Assembly: GCA_000333855.2 (NCBI GenBank)
Contig: CM007336.1
Span: 64,454 to 128,453, forward strand
Source of the DNA: Endotrypanum monterogeii
Taxonomy: Eukaryota > Euglenozoa > Kinetoplastea > Trypanosomatida > Trypanosomatidae
Reading direction: 5' to 3'
Length of the DNA stretch: 64,000 nt
Shown piece by piece: positions 52,697 to 61,888 of the stretch (position 1 is the stretch's first letter; each line of letters begins with the position of its first letter). Position numbers and translations under genes: made by a program. The notes under the pieces were generated by a model that saw only the letters and a program-made list of their open reading frames with translations, did no database searches and was not told the DNA's origin.

Positions 52697-53599
52697 GGCA
52701 AACAAAAATAAAAATTAAAAAAAAAATTGTATACTGTCCAGACGTGGAATTGGCTGTCAATGTTGTATGGAGGTACCGAAGGGGGGGAGGAGAGGGCGAT
52801 GAGTGCCACCAAACAACTGGGTGCAATCAACGTGCGTAACGACACAAGATGCGAAAAGGCTTCTGCGAGTAGAGCAAGAAAAGGACAACAGAGGTAGTTA
52901 TAGTGTTCAGGAGACAAGGCGAAGCAAACTCAGGCATAAAAAAAAAACGGGAAAATGAGGAAAGACGGAAGTGGTGTGGTGTGGTGGTGGTGGGGGGGGG
53001 GGTGAGTGAGAGGGGGGAGCGCTGGCAAGAGCACACGAAGCAGAAAACGAGGGAAGATGGGGTAGCAACCAACAACCGGCGATATAGTGAACTCAAAAGA
53101 CAGAGATAGAAAAGGGAAAATAACCCGCCAATGAGGACCAGAGAAACAGACAAGATTAAAACAAAATAATAATAAAAAAAGGAGGATTTGTGGTGTGGTG
53201 GAAAGAAGGGGGGGTTCGGGGGCCTACGTAAGGTACAGAGAAAGAAGGGAAGTGTGCGAGTGAGCAGACGTAGTAATACAGTGCGTGCAACAACTTCCAA
53301 CTCAAGATACAAATGTTGTGGTGCTTTAGTGTCAGACAAGCCCCTACCCCACGATGCCTACCTGGCTCTAACAGTATATATATAGAGAGAGGAAAAGAAA
53401 GACGTGTGTATGTGCAACTTTCTGTAGGGGTAGTGTACAGAAATGTTTTGTAATGAACTCCCTTTCTTCGCGGCTGGGCCACCCGATGATGGTGCCTCGC
53501 CGTTCCTGTTCTCACTCGTGTATGTATAATTGTTCGGGTCTTCTCTAGAAAAAAAAAATTTCAGGGTGTACCGCCCCCGCTGCTTTGTTTTTGTTCGTT

Positions 53600-53634
53600 T
53601 ATATATGTATAAATAAATATATATAAATAAATAA

Positions 53635-53667
<33 letters not shown>
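53600..53667. repeat. ATAA/TA compound repeat
   Basis: AAATA-type tetramers pass into an uninterrupted TA run, ending in TGTGTG. Confidence 0.87.
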
Positions 53668-53673
<6 letters not shown>

Positions 53674-53795
53674 GAGAACGAGTCAACAGTGAATGATTTC
53701 ACCTAATCAATGCCTGCGATACGCGCTATCTAAAATGTGTACAAGAAAATAAATAAGAAACAGTTGGGGGGGAACGGCAGATGGATGAAGGAGAG

Positions 53796-53799
<4 letters not shown>

Positions 53800-53836
<37 letters not shown>

Positions 53837-53852
53837 ACATGTGTGTGTGTGC
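53800..53852. repeat. (TA)n-(TG)n compound repeat
   Basis: About 32 bp of TA, then TGTATACATG and TG units. Confidence 0.88.
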
Positions 53853-54746
53853 CCACTGCGTGGGCAGCTGCACCTAAACGAAAGCAGAACCCGCTTGAGG
53901 GGTAGGATGATCGCCACCCCCCCCCCCGCCTCTGCACCATTTTTGCTTTATAACATTGTGTGTGTGTGTGTGTTTTTTCTGTACGTGTCCATGTGTATGC
54001 GAGTGTGTTTGCACGCGAAGAAGCGTGGCTCTCCCCATCACCATTGATCGTGGATCGAAGTTCGCCCGTCCCGCGCGAAAGAAGACGGGGGCTCGGTATT
54101 CACCCCGATGATGGAGGGTAACAACAGGGGAAACTTTTTAACTCTCTATTGCTTCCCCCGCCTTCCGTGCCGCTGTTGCGCATATATGAGAACCTGACGC
54201 ACGGTACTTCGCACAGCTACAGAGATCCATAATCAGCGAACATACAACATCAGCTTCCCTCTCATGCAGCCGATTTTTGCAGTGACCTGCCTCATAGGAG
54301 TGCGTATGGGACTGCTGATGTTGCGCCTACAGCGCCAGGGGAGCGCATACCTCTGAGAAAGCTTCCATCTGTAACCGAGTAGAGACTTGGTGGCAATTGC
54401 TAACGAAGTCTCCAGACCGATGTTAAAATGGAAGTAAGGAAAGAAAAAAAAGCAGAAAAACAATGGAAGTAGTCGACAGCCTGGCCGAGTAGCGAATAAA
54501 ACCGAGCACTCCATGCAGAACGTGTTACCCCACAGGAGGCTCGCTTGCTCACCACTAAGCCGCATTCGCACACGCGCCGGCGCAACTAGACCACTTTTTA
54601 ATGATTTTTTCTGAGCAACAAAGGGGACCATTATGAGATGACCGTGCTGCGACCCTCCCCACACACACACACACACACCTCACCTCCTGAGGAGCTCATA
54701 CGTTGGAGCTCCTCCTATGAAAAAAAAAGTACTGTGCATGTAAGAA

Positions 54747-55928
54747 TCAGAGCACCTGCATGCTTTTGAGCTCATCCAGTGTGGGGTTGCCGAGCAACTC
54801 GTAAACCTGCTGCACTCGATCCATGTAGTCCATCGACTGCAAAAAAACCATCTCGAATGCAAGCCGTCGAAGAGCGAGGGACGTCAGCAGCTTCGTCTCC
54901 TCCGAGATTTCACTTCGGATTTCGGCACAGAGCAGCTCCCAGATCAGCTGCCGAAGAAAAAAAGATTTCCTTTCTTTGCTCTCGAAAGGCCCCCAACCGT
55001 GGTATGCTTTGATACGGTGCAGAAAAAGGGCGTCGTACAGCCGCTCCCCATTGGAGCGGCCCCAACACTTCTGGGTGAAGTTCGTCATCATGCCAGCCGA
55101 CATCGGAGGGTATAGCTGCGCAACGATGCGGCTGATGTGGGCCTTCCACATGCGCTCCCCACTGTACCAGAAGCCAATAGGGCTTTGGCCCTGCAAAACG
55201 TGTGAAAGAGCCTGGTGCGGTGGGTGTGTCAGGTACAACAGGAGCGCCTCCAGCTCGGCGCGACGGACAGCATCGTCAACAACGTGTAAGCGGTCCGTTG
55301 TACGGCAGTCTGTGACGTAGCGGAAAAGCGAGGGGAAGTGTTGCCTGGCTCCATTCAAAACGAAATCCGGGGTAAACAACGGCTCCAGTCTTTTTTTTGA
55401 TAAGGAGTTCGTCCTCGTCACATCTGCACCTCTCCATTGTGGAGAAGGTGGCTGCGCAAGCGCTGATGATGGGGAGGGGGTGCCCCCCTCCTCCTCCCTA
55501 ACAGTGAAAACAGCCATCTCGCCAGCCGTTGGGGCCTGCGCTGCCTCGGTCAAAATATCGTGCCTTGGATACGCCGTGTACAGTAGCAGGAAAAACAGCA
55601 TGCTGGTATGGTCACGGTCACTTGTATGGCTCGTGATGTTGCTCACTGGCTCCTGGCAGAGGTGGCAGAACCCTCGCTGGCTGTCCACCCATACATGTCG
55701 ATTAAGACCCTCAAAAACGTCAACTGGCAGGGAAGCGAGCAACGTGCGGCTCTCCATCGAGGTCCCTTTGGGTTGTACGCTGTCCAGCGGTCTATCAGAG
55801 ACCTTTGGGTGCCCGTCCGTGTCAAGGCCTCCCGGTGTCGCATTTTTACACAGAAATTTATACAACGGCGAGGCTCTTCTGCGCGGCACCCCCGTGCGCA
55901 CTGCACCGCACAGAAGCGTCGCGCGCAT
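54747..55928 (-). CDS. putative mitochondrial zinc-finger protein, unknown function
   Basis: A 393-residue protein. The N-terminus [20 protein letters not shown] is Arg-rich without acids and looks like a mitochondrial presequence, which supports the ATG at 55928. The frame is open upstream without an ATG. Residues 88-107 form C88-x2-C91-x9-H101-x5-H107 ([21 protein letters not shown]), shaped like the U1/matrin class of C2H2 fingers. The C-terminal half is helical with many aromatic/Arg-rich stretches ([38 protein letters not shown]). I do not recognise the family. In trypanosomatids such proteins are often mitoribosome or assembly factors, so that is a reasonable but unproven guess. A (CA)n repeat lies in the 3' flank. 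Confidence 0.75.
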   Translation of the reverse strand: MRATLLCGAVRTGVPRRRASPLYKFLCKNATPGGLDTDGHPKVSDRPLDSVQPKGTSMESRTLLASLPVDVFEGLNRHVWVDSQRGFCHLCQEPVSNITSHTSDRDHTSMLFFLLLYTAYPRHDILTEAAQAPTAGEMAVFTVREEEGGTPSPSSALAQPPSPQWRGADVTRTNSLSKKRLEPLFTPDFVLNGARQHFPSLFRYVTDCRTTDRLHVVDDAVRRAELEALLLYLTHPPHQALSHVLQGQSPIGFWYSGERMWKAHISRIVAQLYPPMSAGMMTNFTQKCWGRSNGERLYDALFLHRIKAYHGWGPFESKERKSFFLRQLIWELLCAEIRSEISEETKLLTSLALRRLAFEMVFLQSMDYMDRVQQVYELLGNPTLDELKSMQVL

Positions 55929-56402
55929 ACTAAATATACGTGTGTGTATGCGTGTGCGTGTGAACACGCCCGGCCACTGCTCGTATGTGAACGTGTATTT
56001 GGAAGAAAGAGTGTGTAAGCAAGGTAGGAGGGAAAAAAAGAGTCTAGAACCATGGGAACCGGTGTGCAGCCCTGTGCTGCCTGACGGTCGGCACAACTAC
56101 ACCCAAGGGAAGAAGTCAAGGATGCAGAACTCAGAATAGTACGCAGGAGGCTGACAACGAACTGCGAGACCGTAAGATAAGCCAGAGGCAGAAGACAGGA
56201 GAGGCACACGTAAAGACAGTCGAAAAGAAAAAAAAAAAGAGGCACTCTACTGCCCGTCACGTTTAATGTGATCGCGCATACATTGAACAAGAGCGATCAT
56301 CATGAAGAGTAGTGATTTCGTGTATCCTGCGGAGGGGAATGTTGTGCTGTTTACAATGAGAGCGGTGATTTTCACCGTTAGATCGAGCCCAAAATAAATG
56401 CG

Positions 56403-56428
56403 ATATAAATAAATAAATATATATATAA

Positions 56429-56459
<31 letters not shown>
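56403..56459. repeat. (ATAA)n/(TA)n/(GT)n compound repeat
   Basis: Tetramers, TA units and then about 24 bp of GT. Confidence 0.88.
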
Positions 56460-56769
56460 AAAATAGATTGCGTCTTGTGATTACTCCAAGATGTGAGCAT
56501 CTCGATGTACTAATGTGATCAGGGAAAACCTCACCCGTCTTTAAGGTCCGGAAGAAAAAAAAAGAGGGGGTTCACACAGAGATCCATGACATCGCCTGGT
56601 GCGCTCAAAAACAATCCTTCTGTCGTGGTATTTCGCCTTTTTTCTTTCTTGCTTTCCCACCCCCCCCTTCCCCCAGAGACACTCTCACACACTCGTCTGC
56701 CAGCGTCCAGTCCGAACTGTAAACTTTACAGTGCTGGCGAATATGTTGCACAGAAAATATTATTAATAT

Positions 56770-56803
56770 TATGTATATATATATATATATATATATATAC
56801 ATA
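56770..56803. repeat. (TA)n microsatellite
   Basis: TA units over about 34 bp, ending in CATAATG. Confidence 0.88.
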
Positions 56804-57358
56804 ATGTGCGTGTATGTATGCCTCATAAAGCTTTCCTTGTCGGAGGGGGGGGGGAGGAAGGAGAAAGGGCTGTGTGATAGAGCATGGGGGCGAAGAGATC
56901 CGCGAATGTCTGCTTCGATGCTGATGGCTTTGTTGTCATCCCCCCTCCCCGCCCCTCTCCTACTAGGGCCGAGAGGGTTAGTGAGTGAATAGGTGATGGG
57001 GGAAGGGGGAGGTGGCGCGTCCACTCTATAATTGTACACTCTTGGCTCCCTTTTCGTGCACAGCGGTTGCGCAATCCGCCACGACCTCGATGGCAGAAAA
57101 TCGGGGGAAAGGAGGGGGGGGGGGGGCGGAACCAAAAACATTTTGGTGATGCAGCAATCGACGCAACGATCGGCAGCGGCCTGCGAATTTCTTCAGGAAA
57201 GGGGAGAAGGGGAGGGGGGGAGTACTGACGCTGTGGGATATTTGCGACGTCAAAGCCTCCTTCCACTTCACACACACCTTCCTAGCTCCTCCCCCTCCCC
57301 CTCCCTACATGAGAAAAGATGTACATGTCCCTTTCCCCCGTCAGATCAACTGTCACGC

Positions 57359-58195
57359 TCAAATCTTCAGGTCCGGGCGGCTGCCGCAGTCGTAGCAGTG
57401 CTGCATGTAGAATGCACTGTGGTTGCGGAGACGGAGGTAGCTGCGCCAGCCCAGCACGGCAGGAACGATGAGGTAGAGAATACAGCCAAATATGATCGCA
57501 AACCAAAAGCAAAAAAGGTAATGCGGAGTGAAGGTAAGCGCGTAGTCCACTTTAAGGTTCGGTGCCCCGCTGATCGCCTCCTGGCCGAGATACACGATGG
57601 TGCCGTATGCCTGTGTCAAACACATGAAAAACTCAAGGGCGTCGCGCATAGGGTGCCGCACCTGATAAAACCAGTACAGCAACACGCACAGAGGCCCCTT
57701 CACCAACAGCTCCACGAGCGATACTACATGTACGGCGGAGCCCTGGAAGCTGCCAAGCGAGCTAGCATACCGCGCATCAATCTTCGCATAATTCTCGGCT
57801 AAGAGTCGGTTTGTCTTGAACACACCGACACAGCCATCCATGAACATGTGGATGATGATGCCGTTGAGCAAGTACCACCGCGCCCGAAGGCGCTCCTCGT
57901 GGGAAAGAGGGCTCATCATGCGATCATAATTGACCAGCTCCAGGGGTTTCATCTGCGACTTGTGGGCATCCTGATAAGCCTTTCTTTGGCGGAGCGAACG
58001 AATGACGCGCCAGCGCATGATAACGCCGATGAGCCACACACATGGAATAGCGGCCAGTGCGCAGGTCATGCTTGGCTCCAAAAAATACTCACGCACCATC
58101 TTCTCTGTCAGAGCGTCACCGGCGAGGAACAGTGGCATTAAGATGCATGACACGCAGAAGAGCACCGTCGGATCGACGAGTACCTCCAGCATCAT
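57359..58195 (-). CDS. EXPERA-domain membrane protein, emopamil-binding-protein (EBP) like
   Basis: A 278-residue protein with about four or five membrane helices (about 8-26, 42-60, 108-125, 160-178, 225-248). It aligns with EBP, the delta8-delta7 sterol isomerase: IIHMFMDG (114-121), ENYAKIDARY (134-143, cf. KEYAKGDSRY), VVSLVELLVKGPLC (157-170), HPMRDALEFF...QAYGTIVYL (181-203) and YLFCFWFAIIF.....VPAVLG. His116 and Glu162 of the active site are kept. The Glu four residues after the His is Asp120, and the Thr, Asn and Trp of animal EBP appear replaced. Trypanosomatids are reported to use an ERG2-type C-8 isomerase, so this may be an EBP-like protein of other or lost activity. Start: first of two adjacent ATGs at 58195; upstream frame is open without an ATG that fits. 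Confidence 0.8.
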   Translation of the reverse strand: MMLEVLVDPTVLFCVSCILMPLFLAGDALTEKMVREYFLEPSMTCALAAIPCVWLIGVIMRWRVIRSLRQRKAYQDAHKSQMKPLELVNYDRMMSPLSHEERLRARWYLLNGIIIHMFMDGCVGVFKTNRLLAENYAKIDARYASSLGSFQGSAVHVVSLVELLVKGPLCVLLYWFYQVRHPMRDALEFFMCLTQAYGTIVYLGQEAISGAPNLKVDYALTFTPHYLFCFWFAIIFGCILYLIVPAVLGWRSYLRLRNHSAFYMQHCYDCGSRPDLKI

Positions 58196-58214
58196 CGTTG
58201 AAGGCAGAGGTCGA

Positions 58215-58216
58215 CT
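58215..58216 (-). promoter_or_regulatory. candidate spliced-leader acceptor AG for the EBP-like gene
   Basis: Minus strand: a C10 run and T/C-rich tract, then AAAACAG, 19 nt upstream of the ATG. Inference. Confidence 0.3.
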
Positions 58217-58916
58217 GTTTTGTGGATTTGGTGGGTAGTCCGGCGTGTGAATAAAATGGGGGGGGGGAAAGATCGATACCCCGGTGGACGCACGTGAACA
58301 AAGAGGGGTGTACACGTGGGCAGGGAAATAAATAAAAATTCGTAAGTCAGCGATGTGCCTGTGTATGCTCACTCGCTTCCAATGAAACGGGAGAGAAAAA
58401 ACAGAGACAAGGAGGTGAGAGGGTGAAGTGGGGACGGAGAGGGGGGGGGGGGGGGCACACTTGCATTTAGTGGGATAACGGGGCCAGAGAAGATAAAGAG
58501 TCAAGGCGCCGACGAAATCAAAGTCGCCGAGGCGAAAAAAACACTGTGTACGTCTGCACGCATGTGTGTGTGTGTGTATGTGTTACGAATAGAAAAATTA
58601 TACAACATTTCGCAACGATTATTTATAACTCAAGAGAAATGGAGGTGGAGGCGTGGGGAGAGAGGGATAGGAGTGACCCCCACTCACATGCAAAGATGTG
58701 ATAAAAACTGATCGAGAGGAAGAAACAAGTGAAATGTGGTAGAACGCAGAGACAGCTGGAGCGACGGTGACGCCAACGCCCCCCCCCCACCACTCCTCCC
58801 CTCTCCCCTCTTCTAAGAAAAACAATATGGCACGCACGGACGGGTGTGGCAACGAAGCACATCGCCGACAAGGTGGTGCCAATGGGACATTAAGCCTGTC
58901 TCAGCATTGGTGCAAA

Positions 58917-58930
58917 ACACACACACACAC

Positions 58931-58964
<34 letters not shown>

Positions 58965-58970
58965 GTATAC
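58917..58970. repeat. (CA)n-(TA)n compound repeat
   Basis: CA units followed by about 40 bp of TA units with single C and G interruptions. Confidence 0.88.
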
Positions 58971-59125
58971 AGAACAGTACACCGCGTGAGAGTACCAGTG
59001 TGTCCGCCGAAACCACGTTTGTGATTCGGTGAATGTCCTGTTTGCACGCCCACCATTTTCTATTCCGGTAGAAGGCGGAAAGTTTCGCAAAGAAGAGCTA
59101 ACAATACGTAGGCATGTCTGTTGAT

Positions 59126-59144
59126 GGGGGGGGGGGGGGGGGGG
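59126..59144. repeat. 19-bp G homopolymer
   Basis: Uninterrupted G on plus, C on the transcribed strand. Length is likely uncertain in any assembly. Confidence 0.85.
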
Positions 59145-59276
59145 CAACCGCCATGGAGCCCCTACAGAACGCCACGATCAACCTACGCCAATGAACGCAG
59201 CGGCGACACAGTGGGTGGGCAAGATTGGCACGCCAACCCATCCTGCACCTCCTCCCTCGTATATCAAGGACACCGT

Positions 59277-60599
59277 CTAGCCTTCGCCTGCATTTTCTCT
59301 CCATCCCTGTGGGGTGTCTCGGCCACTATAGAGAAACGGGCATTCTTCATTGTACACCTGCCTTGCATTAATGTTGATGCGCATATGCCGCATGCACAGA
59401 CGCCAGTAACGCTCCTGCTCCTCCGCCGTCATGTGAGCTCTTTCTACTCGCGAAAAACTTCCGTCTCGGTTGGTGTGCAAACAATACGCGTGTTGGTGAT
59501 ATCGACGCCTCTCTGCATCCGTCAGCTCGTCTACCGGCACCGTAAGGTAATCGGGGCAGTCGTCGAGGATGCGTGGGGTCGAGTGGAACGCCGTACGTGA
59601 GGTGCCTGTAAAGACGGCCACATCGCCACTCCTCAGAAGAAACGCATACGGCGCATCCTCGCGCGACTGTGTACCGACCAAGAAAATAGCCGAGCAGCCA
59701 AGCGACAAGCTCAACAGCGGCTGCTCCATTGTCTCCTCGCTAATGTCCTGGTGGCACATCATCATCGACCCCACAGGGTAGTAGTTGACAATCGCAGTCT
59801 GAGGCTCGTAGGAGGCGGTTTGGCTACAGCAGACACCGTCCTGGGAAACCTCTGACACGAGTGAGACAAGCTCACACATTCGCTGGCGCAGCAAAGGAGG
59901 AAATATAGAGTAGCTGTCGCGGTGATACGCCTTCTGCGTCCAATCGTAGCTGTACCCTAGCGTGGCCCACCGCATTGGAGGCTGATAGCAGGACGTGCCT
60001 TGTCGCGTCTTGGCATGAGTGCTGAGGATGTTGGGGTGATGCATCGAGTCACCGTAGTTGAGCACTGCCTCCCTGGACCAGTATTGCTGCTCCGTCTGAC
60101 TCAAGACGCCAGGGAACAGAAGCAGCCCAGGAACACCAGCAAAGGTGTAACATTTCACTGGCTCCTCCCCAGAAGCCCCACTCCTTGCTGAGAATGTGGC
60201 CCCCTCCGCACGCTCTGGATGTCGTCGGAGAGTTACTCGATGAAGGAGTCGCTTATTCTCATCGGTGTTGCCATCGATATCATACAACTGCACAACATCA
60301 GTTAGGTCTACCGGCGGCGGCGGCGGCCGACGACGCGCCTCACGCCGTGAGAGCTCATAGAGTTTATATCTCTTCTCCACCATTCGGAATGGAGTGGAGG
60401 ACAGCCCTGTCCTGGCACCATCCCGGCAGCGTTTCGCGCAGCCTGCAGCGGCACCTGTACCTCGCGTGTTATCAACACTACACTGGAGATCCACCGGAGA
60501 GGCAGGAACATCGGGCTCCGCAGCCGATGATGACAGAGAAGGAGACACACTCTTCAGTCGCGGCGGCCGATCCTCCTGAAGTGCAGCGGAACCCGACAT
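59277..60599 (-). CDS. ALKBH1: ALKBH1-like Fe(II)/2-oxoglutarate dioxygenase
   Basis: A 440-residue protein. The double-stranded beta-helix domain spans about 210-420 with the iron ligands H283 and D285 (MCHQDIS) and H339 (FHSTPRIL), and the 2-oxoglutarate Arg pair in MRININARQVY (R407 and R413, the RxNxxxR of AlkB). PLLSLSLGCSAIFLVG and LRSGDVAVFTGTSR match ALKBH1 specifically. ALKBH1 relatives demethylate tRNA m1A and oxidise m5C34 of mitochondrial tRNA-Met, and act in mitochondria and nucleus. A related protein demethylating DNA has also been proposed. An insertion of about 55 residues (345-400) lies between the His and Arg motifs, and a disordered N-terminus of about 70 residues precedes a basic helix. 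Start: ATG at 60599; (CA)n on the sense strand lies 15-36 nt upstream, with an AG at 60605-60606. Confidence 0.87.
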   Translation of the reverse strand: MSGSAALQEDRPPRLKSVSPSLSSSAAEPDVPASPVDLQCSVDNTRGTGAAAGCAKRCRDGARTGLSSTPFRMVEKRYKLYELSRREARRRPPPPPVDLTDVVQLYDIDGNTDENKRLLHRVTLRRHPERAEGATFSARSGASGEEPVKCYTFAGVPGLLLFPGVLSQTEQQYWSREAVLNYGDSMHHPNILSTHAKTRQGTSCYQPPMRWATLGYSYDWTQKAYHRDSYSIFPPLLRQRMCELVSLVSEVSQDGVCCSQTASYEPQTAIVNYYPVGSMMMCHQDISEETMEQPLLSLSLGCSAIFLVGTQSREDAPYAFLLRSGDVAVFTGTSRTAFHSTPRILDDCPDYLTVPVDELTDAERRRYHQHAYCLHTNRDGSFSRVERAHMTAEEQERYWRLCMRHMRININARQVYNEECPFLYSGRDTPQGWRENAGEG

Positions 60600-60613
60600 G
60601 TCGCCTCGATATA

Positions 60614-60635
60614 TGTGTGTGTGTGTGTGTGTGTG
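60614..60635. repeat. (TG)n microsatellite
   Basis: TG units, CA on the sense strand, immediately upstream of the ALKBH1 ATG. Confidence 0.88.
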
Positions 60636-61420
60636 AGGAGGAAAGCACAGAAAACAAAGGGCACGCGTAATTACAAATAGTTTAAACGTGTGAACTGGAA
60701 CGAGGTATTGTAAGGCAAACCAACAATGGAGACCAGAGGGGTCCTGATAAAAAGAATGAAGGTTATGAGTCAGCGACTGACATTTGGTGGGATTTTCCGA
60801 ATTGTGCGTATGTCCGTGAGGGCATGGGCGAAAACAGAGTTCCAGAAGAAGAAAAAAAAGAGTGGGAGGATGGCAACGATGTACCTCACCGACAGGTACA
60901 ACACGAGATATCGAGGGGCAAAAAAGATTGAGAGATGAGCGGGGGAGAGAAAGACAGTGAGATGGAGAGGGAAAAAAAAAAGCGACGACTACCCGTCCAA
61001 CGGCTACAATCCCGTTAGCGACACCAAATCATATCCTGTGCAGCCCTCTGTTTGACTATGATCCTCCTCATCAGTGTGCGCCATCGTACCAAGCCGATAT
61101 ATAGAAATGGTTCACGGAGAGAATACCAATAGGGGCACAGAGCCATGCACCACACCACGCGTGAATGGGGGGGGGGGGGGATCAGAACAAAAAATGAAAA
61201 TGGACAAAACCGCCCACGTGTGTGTGTGTGTGTGTGTGTCTGCAATGGGGAGTGAGAACGAAACAGAGTCTCGCTGATACTCCCCTACCCCTCCTGACTA
61301 TAGAAAGTGCTCCCAATGCATCGAAGTGAAGAACACCTTAATCAACCATATACCGTTAGCGTACGTGGACTAAAGAAGTACCCTTCACTTACCCCGTCAC
61401 CATCCGCGATCACACCCTTT

Positions 61421-61437
61421 GGGGGGGGGGGGGGGGG
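61421..61437. repeat. 17-bp G homopolymer
   Basis: Uninterrupted G run on plus. Confidence 0.85.
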
Positions 61438-61462
61438 CAACACCAGAGAGAGGAAGATGTGG

Positions 61463-61512
<50 letters not shown>
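61463..61512. repeat. (TA)n-(GA)n compound repeat
   Basis: About 16 bp TA followed by about 34 bp GA; the sense strand reads (TC)n then (TA)n. Confidence 0.88.
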
Positions 61513-61514
<2 letters not shown>

Positions 61515-61888
61515 TCTGTATATGTATAAACGCAGAGGAGAGCATAGATGCGCGAGGAAGAGGGCAGAGCGTACCATCAGCTACACACACATACACACAC
61601 ACACAGACGGGCATTTTTGGCTGTTGCGCCCCGATAGGTGGAGAATGGCCTATTCCATGTTTATGAACATGTTGATAGAGCGGGGGAGGGGGAAGGTAGT
61701 CAGTGGAGTCAAAAAAAAAAAAGGGTGATACGGTGCTGTACATGGATAAGATTGAAGTTCAATGAAATGGAGAAAGTGTGTGTGTGTGTGTGGTGGGAGG
61801 AGGGAACAAAAACAAAATAATTCATCCTGCTTCAGAAGTGGGATGCTCTAGGGCCCCAAAAAAAAAAAAATCTTCCCCCCATTCCTAC

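Larger units (their letters stand above)
52697..54746. other. intergenic spacer between NBS1-like gene and zinc-finger protein
   Basis: It begins with T-rich sense sequence right at the NBS1-like ATG. It contains a G-run near 52991-53001, TA/ATAA repeats at 53600-53667, a TA-TG repeat at 53800-53852, a C-run near 53918-53929 and (CA)n at 54661-54679, just past the stop of the next gene. No gene accepted; the frame at 54233-54676 lies in the likely 3' UTR. Confidence 0.6.
55929..57358. other. intergenic spacer between zinc-finger and EBP-like genes
   Basis: It contains an AT/GT compound repeat at 56403-56459, (TA)n at 56770-56803, G-runs near 56845-56854 and 57114-57126 and a C-run near 56660-56666. 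It should include the EBP-like 3' UTR. No gene seen. Confidence 0.6.
58196..59276. other. intergenic spacer between EBP-like and ALKBH1 genes
   Basis: It contains G-runs near 58257-58267, 58441-58454 and 59126-59144 (19 G), (GT)n near 58563-58578, a C-run near 58781-58789 and a CA-TA compound repeat at 58917-58970. It should hold the ALKBH1 3' UTR. No gene seen. Confidence 0.6.
60600..61888. other. intergenic spacer upstream of ALKBH1
   Basis: It contains (TG)n at 60614-60635, a G-run near 61168-61180, (GT)n near 61216-61238, a 17-G run at 61421-61437 and a TA-GA compound repeat at 61463-61512. It should contain the 3' UTR of the 61889 gene. No gene seen. Confidence 0.6.

Noticed and set aside
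54233..54676. 147-codon minus-strand frame after the zinc-finger gene
   Set aside because: Begins in (CA)n, no domain, position fits a 3' UTR.
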